44,328 bases of DNA from Anaerococcus tetradius ATCC 35098 (lineage in GTDB: Bacteria; Bacillota; Clostridia; Tissierellales; Peptoniphilaceae). The DNA lies in assembly GCF_000159095.1 (NCBI RefSeq), contig NZ_GG666295.1, positions 296,214 to 340,541 on the forward strand, read 5' to 3'. The position numbers and the translations under genes were made by a program. Under the pieces are notes generated by a model. The model was not told the DNA's origin. It saw nothing but the letters and a program-made list of their open reading frames with translations, and did no database searches. Below are positions 5,768 through 16,740 of the stretch, piece by piece (position 1 is the stretch's first letter; every line of letters starts with the position of its first letter).

Positions 5768-6984
5768 AGCCCCTCCTCTCTAATAACTGATACCTTATCC
5801 TCTGGCATTGTAACAGAAGTGAAAATCATCTCGCCTGTAACTTTCTTGCCAAAGTCAATTTCATAGTCCTTGATTTGTGGAAAGACGTGTATAGCATATC
5901 TTAAAGCGTCGTCAGTCATACTATAAAAAAGGATAACTCCTTGACTTGTGGACTTGATTCTAAACTTGTACTTATCTGAGTCGACATTGACCCTCAAAAA
6001 GTCATTAGCTACTAGCTTTCCTATCTCCTTTGCCTTGACCTTAACTTCTCCATTTTCTATCACACTATCCAAAGTGTAAATCATATCACCTTGGTACTTA
6101 GTTTCACTGTCAAAAATAAGGTCTTTAAGCTTTTGGACATCATCATCTAACATGGTCTTATCAGCTTTAGGCTCTAGTTTTTTATCTATATCAGTATCAA
6201 GGTTATCAAGCTTAGACTTATACCTATCAGAAAAGTTATTATCACTAAGTCCCTTACCAGGCTCTTTGCCTACATAGTCTTTAAGTAGACTAGCCACGTC
6301 CGACTTTACTGTATCCGCTATGGTCTTAGCCTTAGAGCCTATCTCTTTAAGGGCTTGGTCTTTCTTACTTCCTATAAGGCTTATAGCTTCTGTACTGCTA
6401 GCCGTAAGCTTATCTCCTTCTAGCTTAGCAACTTCGATTATACCAGTCTTAGCTTGGCTTGTAGTCGCTTCTATATCCTTTAGGTACTTATCCCCTGTAC
6501 TTGATACTTCACTAGTCTTTGTGTCGACATAAGAAGTAAATGTGTCCTTTTTCTTTGTGATTATAGTTATAGTTTGTTTGAGCTTTTCGTCAGCTTGTTT
6601 TTGTACGTCTGCTGTAATTTCTTCAAGGGTTCTTTCTGACCTTTCAGCTGTCTCCTTATCTGGCAAGTTCCTAAATCCTTGGGTAACTTTTATAATTAAA
6701 TCCCTGTCGCTTGGAAAAACATATCCCCCTACACTTATATCAAGCAAATAATCATCTACCGCAAGATTACCGGGCAATGAAAAAGAGACTTCCGCACCTT
6801 TTACCGTGCTAGTCGTCTCCCAATATTTACCGATATTTGTATATAAGGCTACCTGTGCTGCCTGTCCATCAAGCTTTACCTCCCTGCCTTTTGCATCTTG
6901 CAGGATAAAAGATAAGATTGACGACCTATCCGCCTGCTTGATAACAGTACCGCCCTCAATTTGCCTTAGATTAGTAGTATCCAT
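5764..6984 (-). CDS. BppU-like baseplate upper protein
   Basis: A 406-aa tail protein. Residues about 1-105 have the BppU N-terminal beta domain (TVIKQADRSSILSFILQDAKG through NLAVDDYLLDISVGGYVFPSD). In lactococcal phages this domain docks receptor-binding proteins to the baseplate. A long coiled coil follows (about 115-270), then a small C-terminal beta domain. It lies directly upstream of the four CBM-like paralogs, which are its natural candidate partners. Confidence 0.85.
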   Translation of the reverse strand: MDTTNLRQIEGGTVIKQADRSSILSFILQDAKGREVKLDGQAAQVALYTNIGKYWETTSTVKGAEVSFSLPGNLAVDDYLLDISVGGYVFPSDRDLIIKVTQGFRNLPDKETAERSERTLEEITADVQKQADEKLKQTITIITKKKDTFTSYVDTKTSEVSSTGDKYLKDIEATTSQAKTGIIEVAKLEGDKLTASSTEAISLIGSKKDQALKEIGSKAKTIADTVKSDVASLLKDYVGKEPGKGLSDNNFSDRYKSKLDNLDTDIDKKLEPKADKTMLDDDVQKLKDLIFDSETKYQGDMIYTLDSVIENGEVKVKAKEIGKLVANDFLRVNVDSDKYKFRIKSTSQGVILFYSMTDDALRYAIHVFPQIKDYEIDFGKKVTGEMIFTSVTMPEDKVSVIREEGL

Positions 6985-7140
6985 CTAATCACCTTCTTTC
7001 TTGCTTTCTTTAAGCTCAGCAAGTTCTTTTTTTAGTTCCTCATTTTCTTTTTGTAGATTTTTATTTTCTAAGATTAGCTTTGCATTATCGTAATCGCACT
7101 GAGCTAATCTATCAATATATATTTGTATTAATGGATCCAT
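6985..7140 (-). CDS. small coiled-coil protein (51 aa)
   Basis: A 51-aa protein starting MDPLIQIYIDRL. About residues 20-48 form a Leu/Glu/Lys heptad coiled coil. A strong AGGAGGAAGA site precedes the ATG, 8 bases after the tal gene. The TAG stop abuts the ATG of the BppU-like gene. Similar tiny coiled-coil proteins occur between tal and baseplate genes of other Gram-positive phages. Function unknown. Confidence 0.75.
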   Translation of the reverse strand: MDPLIQIYIDRLAQCDYDNAKLILENKNLQKENEELKKELAELKESKKEGD

Positions 7141-7148
7141 TCTTCCTC

Positions 7149-9083
7149 CTAAAATCTTGCAATCTCTTTATTTACATCTCGACCACCAGAAGCATAATAA
7201 GCATAAATTGCAATTGAATCTATTTTAACTCCCGCATTCCTGCTTTTATGGTGGATTTTTAATTCTCCATCAATATTCGTTTCAAAGACGATATCACCTA
7301 AAAATAATTTGTGAAATTCATCCATATATACGCCTTCATTTAAGACTATTGGGTGTTCACGCCCTCCATCTCCTGTGTAATTCCACCTATCAAAAGTTAT
7401 ATATGGAAAGTATCCTGCATAGTTATTATCATAGTAAGAAATGCTTAATTGAGATGTAGGATAGTGCCCTATCATAAAACTATATTCGCCTCGTCTCAAC
7501 ACTTTTTCAGATACGTTAATTACTCCAAAAGTTTTATTCTCCCAACGATTATCCCTCCACCTAATGTCGTTATATTTTAATTCAATACCCACATTATCCG
7601 AGCTATCATAAGTGGTAAAATCTCCCCTAACGCTAACGTTACCCATTAAGTCAATCTTGCTGGCTTTAATTTTGACTTGCTCTGGTGACTGGTTTATCTC
7701 TGATATAATCTTGCCTTTAGATACTTTTTTAGATATGCTATCAGCTTGTACGCTAATTTCACTTTCTAAACTTTTATAATTATCTGATACAGTAGCTGAT
7801 ATTTTATCGCCTTTTACAGATAGTTCGGAAAGTTCTTTACCCATATCGCTTATCGATACATTAATTCCATCGATAGTCTTTACCATTTCAAACTGCTTTT
7901 CAACGATGGGCTTTGTTTGCCCCGTCTTAGGGTCTACATAAGTTGTAGATTCTGTTATAGACTCATATATCTTACTATCAGTTTCTTCTCTTTCGGTTTT
8001 GTAAATTTTAAAACTCTCATCAGTATGTCTTCTTGCTGTTTCCACTGAGCTTTTAATTGCTTCTTCGGTAGTTTCAAACTTTATCCTAGTCTCTTCCCAC
8101 ATTTCTTTTGTAAGTTCTATAGTCTCTTTTACATCATCAACTATGTCTACTGGTCGATTTGTAAGGCTGATTTCATTTTCAAAAGGCTTAGATGGATAAA
8201 ATCTTCCAGCTGTTATCCTAAATCGTTCCTTTGTTTTCCTATCTTTATCTATCAGATAAACAAAATCTCCAACCTCATATTTTTGAGCATAAACGCCTAC
8301 TGCTTCGGATAAATCTTTAACCTTAAGCTTTATCGTCATTCTTGGTCTAGATAAAGCTTTAAGCTTTTCTGCTGCCGCTTCTTTAAGGTTCTCGATGTTT
8401 GTATATCTTTCATCTTTCCAATGATAAGTTATAGTCTTCCACGAATAGGACTTATCTTCTAAATAATCTTTACCTTCGTTTATCTGATTAATTTTAAGGC
8501 CATTCATACCTTCTGGAATAATTCTGGTGGCAAATTCAAACGATTCTTCTGTGATATCTTTATCATCAATATTAAAGTCGTCCATGAAGTAAGCCCCTCT
8601 GTCGGTGCCTAACTCTTTTCCTACAATAATTTCTTGTTTGCTTGAATTAATTTTGTACTCATAGTTAAACTTCTTTATAGCTTCATTAAAGACCTGCCAA
8701 CTATCTTTGTGATCCGCTGTAATTGTCCTTCTCTCTTTGAGATTTCCGACAATCTTATAAGACCAACCCTGTGGTAAAATTCTTTTTAAAATATTTTCGA
8801 AAGTCTGATATGGGAAGTTTAAGCTCTTATTAAATTGGGCTTGTAAAGTGTAGACTGCTTGTCTGCATTCGACCTTATATCCGTCATAAAAAGGTTCAAT
8901 GTTCTTTATATCATATAGCTGTCCATCTTCGATTATTTGACTTTCCACCTCAAAAAGGTGCCTATATTCCTTTGGGATTTCAAAGACTGGGCTTATTAAT
9001 TCGTTTATCCCTACATCAAAATATAGATTTCTATAGTAAGAGAAAACAAACTGCTCGTCTACATCATTTTTATAGACTAACAT
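7149..9083 (-). CDS. Tal / tail-tip endopeptidase-like protein
   Basis: A 644-aa tail-associated lysin-type protein (Prophage_tail family). The N-terminal about 330 residues have the gp27-like hub architecture (INELISPVFEIPKEYRHLFEVESQ, later GDFVYLIDKDRKTKERFRIT, then SLTNRPVDIV). A coiled-coil linker (about 335-480) and a C-terminal beta-rich region follow (VSVRGDFTTYDSSDN onward). No catalytic peptidase motif is obvious, so lytic activity is uncertain. It overlaps dit by 7 nt in the canonical order TMP-Dit-Tal. Confidence 0.85.
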   Translation of the reverse strand: MLVYKNDVDEQFVFSYYRNLYFDVGINELISPVFEIPKEYRHLFEVESQIIEDGQLYDIKNIEPFYDGYKVECRQAVYTLQAQFNKSLNFPYQTFENILKRILPQGWSYKIVGNLKERRTITADHKDSWQVFNEAIKKFNYEYKINSSKQEIIVGKELGTDRGAYFMDDFNIDDKDITEESFEFATRIIPEGMNGLKINQINEGKDYLEDKSYSWKTITYHWKDERYTNIENLKEAAAEKLKALSRPRMTIKLKVKDLSEAVGVYAQKYEVGDFVYLIDKDRKTKERFRITAGRFYPSKPFENEISLTNRPVDIVDDVKETIELTKEMWEETRIKFETTEEAIKSSVETARRHTDESFKIYKTEREETDSKIYESITESTTYVDPKTGQTKPIVEKQFEMVKTIDGINVSISDMGKELSELSVKGDKISATVSDNYKSLESEISVQADSISKKVSKGKIISEINQSPEQVKIKASKIDLMGNVSVRGDFTTYDSSDNVGIELKYNDIRWRDNRWENKTFGVINVSEKVLRRGEYSFMIGHYPTSQLSISYYDNNYAGYFPYITFDRWNYTGDGGREHPIVLNEGVYMDEFHKLFLGDIVFETNIDGELKIHHKSRNAGVKIDSIAIYAYYASGGRDVNKEIARF

Positions 9084-9748
9084 AAAACCCTCCCTTCAAA
9101 CTCTAAAAAACATCTAAAGCCTTCTTTACCTTCCACCAGTATATCCACATAGTCTGTGATATAAGGAAAGCTAGTTAATTCTAACTGATCTATACCATCA
9201 GTTTTATATAGTCCCTTTTCTGAGTCTATAATAGCACTGCCATCTATTCCACGAATACTCATATCATCATCAAATCCCTTGATTGTAACTTTATAAGGAG
9301 TTTTCCCCTCCAGCCTTATTCTGCAAGGCGTTGGAAGATTTCCGTTATTATAAATTCTAACAATTTCACCTATAGGGATTTCGTTTATCTGAGTATTTAA
9401 CATCGCTATTGCTTTGCCTTTATAGGTGATATTTTGATAAAAGTATCTTGTTTCGATTCCTTCTTCTAAAAATCTACCTTGATAAAATATTTCATTATCA
9501 AAGGTTATCTTTGCATATTCTAAAATACTTGATACTTTATTTCTGTTTTTTCTTATCTCTTCTTTAGTTCCTTTAAATTCTATAGTAAAAGAGACAGGGG
9601 CGAAAGCTGTCCTTTTTTTACTATAAAAAACTAGACCATTATCAGTTTTAAACTCATCTCTAACGACTTCGGTATTCCCAATTATAGGATATGCCAAAAC
9701 ATGAGCATTATATGGTCTTAAATCTTTAATTAAATTAAACGCTATCAC
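9077..9748 (-). CDS. distal tail protein (Dit)
   Basis: A 223-aa Dit-type protein (siphovirus tail component family). The N-terminal half forms the hub ring (NTEVVRDEFKTDNGLVFYSKKR, then FTIEFKGTKEEIRKNRNKVSS). The C-terminal half is a galectin-like beta domain (GEIVRIYNNGNLPTPCRIRL). It joins the tube to the Tal hub. It overlaps the tape measure gene by 4 nt and tal by 7 nt. Confidence 0.88.
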   Translation of the reverse strand: MIAFNLIKDLRPYNAHVLAYPIIGNTEVVRDEFKTDNGLVFYSKKRTAFAPVSFTIEFKGTKEEIRKNRNKVSSILEYAKITFDNEIFYQGRFLEEGIETRYFYQNITYKGKAIAMLNTQINEIPIGEIVRIYNNGNLPTPCRIRLEGKTPYKVTIKGFDDDMSIRGIDGSAIIDSEKGLYKTDGIDQLELTSFPYITDYVDILVEGKEGFRCFLEFEGRVLC

Positions 9749-12700
9749 CCTCTACGCCTCTTTTCTTTACTGATTTCTTGGCTAACTATAGGAGTAACCG
9801 CTCTTCCGATTTCTCTTGAATCAAGATTGATTACACTTGTAACATCGCCATTGGTAACTTGGACTTCGACTTCTTGTTTATTTTGTATTGCTCCACCTGC
9901 AAAACTATAAGCTAAATTAGCTCCTAACTGCTTATTATCAAATAGAACTGCATTTTTAGCCTTATTTCTTATAGCTTCCATTGTGTTTTTGATTTTATTT
10001 ACTACAAAACCTTCTTCATCTTCGATACCAATTCCTAAACCTTTGGTAAGCATTCGACCGACTTCGTCCCTCATCACTCTTGAAGGTGAGTGGATAGCGG
10101 CTGCTCTTTTAGCTGCCCATACTGCAGCTTGCATAACTGATACTGCCGCCGATATTACTCCAGACCTACCGCCATATATACCACCAGCTAGTCCAGACAT
10201 TAAATTATATCCAGCAGAAGAGAAAGAACCCCTATATCCGTTGATAGTACTTGCCATACTAGAACACATTGAGGATACAGTCGACTTAGCCCTATTTGCT
10301 CCGCTATTTATAGCATTTACAAGTCCATTCATCATAGATGTAGCGTTAGACCTTACTTGATTTGCTGTGCTTATCATCTTTGAGTTTATATTGTTACTCA
10401 TGCTGTTAAATTGATTCTTGACCTTGTTAGCTCCATTTGTAACGGTAGAGGTAAAGTTATTCATCATGCTTCTAGATTGATTTGAAATATTAGAGCTTAG
10501 GCTACTAAAGGTTGAATTTATTCTAGATTGTAAACTGCTAAAAGCACTTTGTACCCTATTAGCTCCGCTACTAACGCTTGACGTTATGCTATTCATCATC
10601 GAATTAGCACTTGCACTTGCTCGACTAGAAGTAGCATTTAGGCTTGATTGGATTTTATTACCCATAGAATTAACATCAGATACAACTTTATTAGCTCCAG
10701 AGCTTATAGCGGCACTATAGCCATCCATAGATGTACGTCCTGCACTTTCAAATCCTGATACCTTACTATCTAAAGAACTTACTGCTCCTTGACCTACGGC
10801 TTCTGTAGACGCTTCTACACTAGGTTTAGATGAGTCAATACCGCTTGCAAATTTATTTCCTAATTCTGTTCCTTTAGCTTGTGCTTCTTGACTGCTTGCA
10901 TTTAATTTTTCAGTTGCACTTTGACCCAGCATTTGAGACCTTGTCGTAACGTCCATAGTTGAACGCCCTATACCTTCAGCAAAATTAGTTCCAGTATTTA
11001 ATCCCGATTGTTGAGCGTCATTAAAGAGTAAAGAAGACCTAGCTTCAAGAGGATTAGCAAAGGTATTTTGATAAGCGGAAGAAACATTCATTTCACCACT
11101 AGATACGCCTTCACCATATGCACTTGCATTTTGATATCCTAATTGTCTTAAGGCTTCTTGAATATTAGCTTCATTTAACCCCATATTTCTAAGGGCTATA
11201 TAAGCTTGCTCCGCTGTTGCTTTACCTGCATTAGTTCCTGCTCCAAAGCCTTCCATGTTCAAGAGTCCAGCTTGGTTCATTGCTTCTATAGCTTGTAAAG
11301 AGGTTAGCCCAGAGTCTATAAGCTGTCTGTACACTCCTAAAGCCGCTTCACTAGCCGATTGTGAACCTTGACCGAAAGCGTCGACATTTATTTGACCTTT
11401 GGAATACATTTCATCAAAGGCTTCTAGTTCAGTAAGTCCCATATCCATCATGGTCTTATATTCATTTAAAATACTTTCCTTACCCTCGGCTGTCCCTGTT
11501 TGATAGCCTTCCATGTTCTTTCTAGCAATCTCGGTGGTTTTTTCTACAGCTTCAATTTCGCTAAAACCATCCTCCATAAATTGTTTGAGCATTTCTCGGT
11601 AAGTTTGTCCGCCTTGTTCTGTACCATTGACGTATCCATCGATATTTAGACCTGCAATCTCAAAGAATTTTTCAGCCGCTTCCATAGTTTCAAGTCCAGA
11701 TGTCCTTATAGCAGTATAAGCACTCCTTACGCTTCCAGACCCTTCGTATATAGCTTGGGCATATTCTTCTACGCTTGCCTTTCCTTCTTGCCTTATAAGA
11801 GCCCTAGCGTCTGAGTCCGATACTCCGCCTTGGATTAGGTCTTTATAGGCTGTTGATATATCTGTAGTTCCATCTCTTAGACCATCAACTACGCCCTTTA
11901 CCATATTCTCACCAGTTGGCTTAGTCTCGGCACCATCTATAGACTCATTAACTTTTTTAGGTAGGTTTTTAGCTTCATCTGAAACTTGATTTTCATTTTC
12001 GTTCCAGCCTTGCTTTATGCCATCTATAAAGGATTTTCCTATTTCTTTAAGCTTTCCTACTCCAGCTTTTAACTTACTACCTAAAACTGATATCAACCCT
12101 TTAGCTTGGACATCTGCAAAAAATCCTTTAGCCGCATTAATACCATCACCTATTTTATTTACTAATGATTTCCCAACGTTTACAAGAGCACTCGCTCCTT
12201 GCTTTATCTTACTTGCTATAGACCCTACAATTTTACCAGCAGAATTTGCTATCTTAGGTAAGTCTAGATTAAATCCCTTTATCAAAAATGCAACTAATAT
12301 CGCTCCAACCGCCACTAGTCCAACAGGATTAGATAAGACTCCTGCAATTAAAGGTATTATCTTGGCTGCTAATCCAGATATAAGGGTAAATCCTTTAGAA
12401 ATACCGCCGCCTAAAGTAGTCATTAATCCCTTACCGATTGCAGCAAATTTGCTACCTCCAACTTTATTTATTCCGCTTGATAAAGCTGTTACGATACTAC
12501 TTCCAATGCTAGAAAGCCTACCAGAACCTGTTTTTAAACCTTCGATTAAAGGACTAATCAATTTTGATCCAGACGCTTTTAAATTTGAAGCCTTGCTAGC
12601 AATCCCTTTAGCAATATTATCTACAAGCTTTCCACCTGCAGTATTTAATTTTAAGCCCTTATTATTAAAAGACTGTATTAAACTACTAATTACACCATCA

Positions 12701-13724
12701 GCCGACTTGCTAACAGCTAGCTTTTCACCTAATAAACCTTTAGCTAAAGACGACATCATTTTTTTAGCTACTGCTGGTCCTTTAAAGGCTGCAAAGGCTA
12801 TAGATAAAGCCATCAATATTTGAGGTACCGCCTTTATAATTACATCTGGATTTTCAGCGATTCCTCTTGCTATGGCTTTAAGTAGGTCAAGACCGACTTT
12901 TAAAAGTTTTACAGCATTTCTATTAAAGCTTTCTGCTAGTTTTCCTATAATTTCTATAGCTTTAGGCACTAAGATATGAGCATTAGCTGTTAAACCTTCC
13001 GCAAGTTTAACTAAAATATCTCCGCCTACATCAAATAATTTAGCCCCTACTTCCATAAAAGCCGATACAAGGCTTGTAATTATCTTTGCTGCACTACTTG
13101 CTAATTTAGACGAATTATTTTGTAATCCATCTAGAAAGCTTAAAATTATAGTTTTTCCTGCTTCAATGAACTTAGGAGCCTTACCAGCTATCGCTACCGC
13201 TCCTTCTGCTATCATATCTCCTAATACTTTTGGCAGTTGTCCTATATCTGTTGATACCACTTTATTAAGTCTATCTACTTGCTTGGTAACAGATTGTACA
13301 ACCTCTCTAAAAGGCGTATCTACATTCTCGAATAAAGCTATTCCTAGCCCCTCTAAGGCAGACTTTAATATAGTTAAATCGCCCTTAAGGTTATCATTCA
13401 TGGTCTTAGCCATTTTCTCTGCAGCACCTGTGGAGTTATTGATAGAGTTAGTTAATTTATTAAAATCTTCATCGCTCGCATTTAAAATCGCAAGCATACC
13501 TGCCATCGCTTCTTTACCAAATAAGGTGGAAGCGGCTTGTACTTTTTGAGACTCGCTTAATCCCTTAAAGGAGTTCCTCATCTCGACCATTAATTGACTA
13601 AAAGGCTTCATCTGTCCGCTGGAGTCAGTTATTGATATACCTAAAGCCTGCATCTCCGACTTAACTTTGCCTGTAGGGCTCGCCAATCTAGCTAGAGATG
13701 TTTTTAAGGAAGTTCCAGCTTGTG
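9745..13724 (-). CDS. tail tape measure protein, exon 2
   Basis: Main body of the tape measure protein. After removal of the 1277-nt intron it continues exon 1 in frame to give 1549 residues. The joined codon is TCA (Ser), reading GIKGSQAGTSLKTSLARLASP, the sequence expected in TMPs of this family. Hydrophobic segments (IIPLIAGVLSNPVGLVAVG and others) are typical. A block of about 42-aa repeats (11.1-11.9 kb) and a Ser/Asn-rich block with MMN and SGAN motifs (10.2-10.75 kb) follow. It sets tail length and is ejected on infection. An isolated reading would start only at 13686 (TTG) and miss the N-terminus. Confidence 0.93.
11090..11890 (-). repeat. about 42-residue repeats in the tape measure protein
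   Basis: Six or so diverged units, spaced about 120-130 nt, with the pattern G-x-G-t-x-x-G then Y-x-x-hydrophobic, G-L-x-x-x-E-A. Examples are YQTGTAEGKESILNEY then MGLTELEAF, and FGAGTNAGKATAEQAY then MGLNEANI. Helical repeats of this kind set TMP length. Confidence 0.7.
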
Positions 13725-15001
13725 CTTATGTTATCGTAAAAGTTCTTTATCTTTTACCTCTTATAATTTCTTATAAGTTCAGACTATATCTTCAACGTCA
13801 ACTTAATGTTACGTTGCTATGCGCTCGTGGAGTTTTTGACATATAAAAAACACAGTAGATACTGTGCTTATACTTAGTCTAATCACTCTAGTCGTTACAC
13901 CTTCCTAATATTTCTATTAGGCTTGGCTCGGGATTAACTTATTAAATAAAATATTATATATATACAACTTCGTTTTTTTCGAATTTGCTCTTTTATAAGG
14001 TATTCTTATCAATTTAATATTATTACTTAAGCAAAATTCATTTTTAATTAAGTCATTCTTTTTAGTTCGTTCAAATTCTTTAATTCCAAACTTAGGTTTA
14101 ATGTGTTGTTCCCCATCAAACTCTATAAGGCACTGTAAAGTCCCGTCTGTATTAAAGATAGCAAAGTCAAAAGGTAAAGGTCTTATATTTCTACATTCAT
14201 CTAATCTAAATTGAGTTTTATAATTTATATTGTTTTCGTCCAAGAAATTTTTAATATATGTTTCTCCGTGCGAACTTTTGCATATTGGACACCCTGAAGA
14301 TAAGTTAAATATCCTAGTAGGACTTGCCATAAAAATATTGCCACATTCGTTATGCTTTATTCGTGCCTTTCTTGATGCACTAACATAATCCCCAACAATT
14401 TCATACTCATTATTTGTAGAAATCTTCATTCTTTTATTTGCTTCTTTTGAAGTCATAGAATTTGATTTTGCAGATTTTTTATATCTTTCCTTAGGACACC
14501 TCTGACCTTTTAAAAAAGCTTTAGGGGTCATATTAAATTCATGTCCACATTTATTATGTTTAAATCTAACATATTCTTTATTCGACTTATATCTGCTTAA
14601 AACTTCATACTCTCCATTAGTCAATTGTCTGACTTCATTAACAAATTCATCATGACTTTTTTGCTGATTGTTAGCACAATTAGGACAACCAAATCCATTA
14701 ATCAAAGTTTCTGTATTAGCTTTCCAAACATAACCACATTTTATATGTTTAACTAATGTTTTAGTTCTTCTATTTATATATTTTCCCAATAAGATAAATT
14801 CACCTTTTCCATGTGCTTTATCAATCCTATTCTGAACTTCTTTTTGACTTAATTTCTTCATTCATAACGCCTTTCATATAGTTTATTATACTCTTTGTTC
14901 CGACGTTATCCATTATATATTTTAATTTATTAACTTAGCATTCCCCGAATTCACATAGTTATTTTTCTTATTAATTTCTTAATAAGCGGGCCACAATTTT
15001 A
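13725..15001 (-). ncRNA. group I self-splicing intron in the tape measure gene
   Basis: Splice sites can be placed to the base. Exon 1 ends GGGU at 15002. The intron begins UAAAAUUGUGGCCC: GCCC pairs with exon GGGU (P1, with the required U-G at the splice site), and UUGUG just before it pairs with CACAA at the start of exon 2 (P10). The intron ends in G at 13725. P7 is GACUA (13889-13893) with UAGUC (13782-13786) inside the hallmark GAAGAUAUAGUCU. A P-like GGGGAAUGCUAAG lies near 14940-14955. Joining the exons restores the frame (670 + 3980 nt, divisible by 3). The endonuclease gene sits between the two halves of the core. Confidence 0.93.
13917..14861 (-). CDS. intron-encoded homing endonuclease, EDxHD/Vsr-like
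   Basis: A 314-aa protein with three Cys-containing repeats (Cys42 to Cys62, Cys105 to Cys122, Cys173 to Cys194 regions, some with missing Cys). These look like zinc-ribbon DNA-binding modules. The C-terminal Vsr-like nuclease fold starts at SHGETYIKNFLDE (Glu200) and continues with PFDFAIF (Asp232) and IEFDGEQHIKP (Glu248, Asp250, His254). This matches the EDxHD homing endonucleases described from phage group I introns. It should cut intronless tape measure alleles and drive intron spread. The start ATG at 14861 follows GAAAGGCG. Confidence 0.88.
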   Translation of the reverse strand: MKKLSQKEVQNRIDKAHGKGEFILLGKYINRRTKTLVKHIKCGYVWKANTETLINGFGCPNCANNQQKSHDEFVNEVRQLTNGEYEVLSRYKSNKEYVRFKHNKCGHEFNMTPKAFLKGQRCPKERYKKSAKSNSMTSKEANKRMKISTNNEYEIVGDYVSASRKARIKHNECGNIFMASPTRIFNLSSGCPICKSSHGETYIKNFLDENNINYKTQFRLDECRNIRPLPFDFAIFNTDGTLQCLIEFDGEQHIKPKFGIKEFERTKKNDLIKNEFCLSNNIKLIRIPYKRANSKKTKLYIYNILFNKLIPSQA

Positions 15002-15671
15002 ACCCTTTAATGCCTTGATTGGCCATCAATCCTAAAGCAACGGATACATCTTGTACCTTATATCCTAATGCTCCAGCTACAGGGGCTACATACTTAAAGG
15101 ATTCGCCTAGCATAGATACATTGGTATTAGAATTAGTTGAGGTTGCCGCTAATACATCGACAAATTCGTTTGTATCTTTAGTACTCAGACCAAAGGCGGT
15201 CAAAGCGTCTGTTACAATATCAGACGTACGCCCTAAATCTTCACCAGACGCCGCTGCAAGGTTCATAACTCCAGGTAGACCATCAAGCATTTCTTGACTC
15301 TTCCAGCCTGCCATACCCATGTACTTAAGGGCTTCTGCTGATTGAGTAGCTGAAAACTTGGTAGTAGCTCCCATTTCTTTAGCTTTATCTCTTAAGGCTT
15401 GTAGGTCTTTTCCTCTCGCTCCTGATATCGCTTCAACTTCGCTCATTGCAGCGTCAAAATCAGTACCAGCCTTTACAGAATAAGCACCAAAGGCACCAAC
15501 AGCTAATCCTGCGACCTTAAATCCTGTCTTGATTCCATTTATTGCCCTACTTGTAACGCCTTCTATACTCTTACCAGCTGCACTTGCCATCGTTGATAGA
15601 GAAGCAAGCCCACTTTTAAATCCTGAGGTGTCTAGCTTGGTATCAAATAGCAATTTACCATCACTTGCCAT
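15002..15671 (-). CDS. tail tape measure protein, exon 1
   Basis: First 223 codons plus one base of the tape measure gene. It contains the conserved N-terminal TMP core (TDFDAAMSEVEAISGARG, ALKYMGMAGWKSQEMLDGLP, SVALGLMANQGIKG). Read without splicing it ends after seven intron-encoded residues (LKLWPAY) at a stop at 14979. Translation of unspliced RNA would therefore make a 230-aa fragment. Upstream are the two tail chaperone genes. Confidence 0.93.
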
Positions 15672-15688
15672 AATTCACCCCACTTTCT

Positions 15689-16306
15689 TTATATTTGCAT
15701 GCTTGCCATCATAGACCTAGCAAAGGCTTTTTCTTTTTCTTCCTCCGTCCTCTCATCTGGCAAAGCATATATTTTTTTCATTTCTCTATAATATTTCTTT
15801 TCTTCTTTGCTCATCTTAGATGTAATTTTCATAGATCTAAAAGACATTATTTTTGAGAAAAGACACTTGTCATTTAAGCTATTAAAAAGAGCTTTAAATT
15901 CCCACCAATGAAGATTAACGGTAAAAAGGTTTATATTATAACATTCCATAAAGGCTGAATATATATAGGACCAGTCATATTCATAAGAGTATATCTTATT
16001 TTTTTCGCTAAAATCCGAATCTTTTTCCTCATCTTCTTCCGCCTTTTTTTCGTTTTTTATCTTCTCACCTAAACCATAGAAGCACATCAATTCATCGAAT
16101 AATTTTTCTAAATCATCTAGTCTTGTCATAGTAAACTCATCTACTAAGCAAGTATCTAAGACCTCCATAATTTGTTTTTCTGCTTCTTTATCTTCATCAA
16201 GCATTATTTCTTCGTATCTAATCCAAATCCTAAAATCCGTATTTATAGCAATTTCTTTGCCATTAACGGTAATAGTTTTTGGTAGTCCTTTTATAAGGTT
16301 ATTCAC
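15689..16306 (-). CDS. Gp15-family tail assembly chaperone
   Basis: A 205-aa Gp15-type protein: LPKTITVNGKEIAINTDFRIWIRYEEIML at the N-terminus, an acidic low-complexity stretch (about 105-125), then WWEFKALFNSL and a basic C-terminal region. In siphophages the gene pair before the TMP assists tail assembly. It overlaps the preceding chaperone by 4 nt. Confidence 0.85.
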   Translation of the reverse strand: MNNLIKGLPKTITVNGKEIAINTDFRIWIRYEEIMLDEDKEAEKQIMEVLDTCLVDEFTMTRLDDLEKLFDELMCFYGLGEKIKNEKKAEEDEEKDSDFSEKNKIYSYEYDWSYIYSAFMECYNINLFTVNLHWWEFKALFNSLNDKCLFSKIMSFRSMKITSKMSKEEKKYYREMKKIYALPDERTEEEKEKAFARSMMASMQI

Positions 16307-16707
16307 TTTTCATCAACTATAATCCCATCAAGAGCAGGACCTTTTTCTCCAAATTTAAATGTATTTGTAAGCTTTTCAAGCTCCTTATTTGCCTTATCCA
16401 CTTCCTCTACTAGATAATTTCCAATAGCTAAATAATCAGTAAGCAAGAGCTCATCTCCTCCAAATACCTTTTCTTGGATATTATCCATTGCACCAAAGCC
16501 TAAGATTGTATCATAAGCCTTTCTAAGAGCTTGTTTAGCCTCGGTAGAAGACATTGTATTGAAGTCTAGCTTTCCTATTTCAGTTAGTTTCTTAGCTAAA
16601 TCTGTATCATGCTCAATTTCATAATTTAATGATTGTGTATCACCATTAATATCTTGAAATTCAAATTCAAACTTAATTAATTGTCTTTTTTGTCTTTTAA
16701 ATGCCAT
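16303..16707 (-). CDS. tail assembly chaperone (first of pair)
   Basis: A 134-aa protein located between the major tail protein and Gp15, the position of the G-type chaperone. It begins with two beta strands (KRQKRQLIKFEFEFQDING) and continues as helices. No slippery G/GT-type site is evident and the Gp15 gene has its own start, so the two are probably made separately. Confidence 0.75.
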   Translation of the reverse strand: MAFKRQKRQLIKFEFEFQDINGDTQSLNYEIEHDTDLAKKLTEIGKLDFNTMSSTEAKQALRKAYDTILGFGAMDNIQEKVFGGDELLLTDYLAIGNYLVEEVDKANKELEKLTNTFKFGEKGPALDGIIVDEK

Positions 16708-16740
16708 GAAATTCTCCTTTATTTTTAATTATTTCTAAAT

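Noticed and set aside
6320-6988. Three + strand frames opposite the BppU-like gene
   Set aside because: Antisense shadows without binding sites.
12017-12823. Long + strand open frame (268 codons) and others opposite the tape measure gene
   Set aside because: Antisense shadow of a low-complexity coding region; no binding site and no family resemblance.
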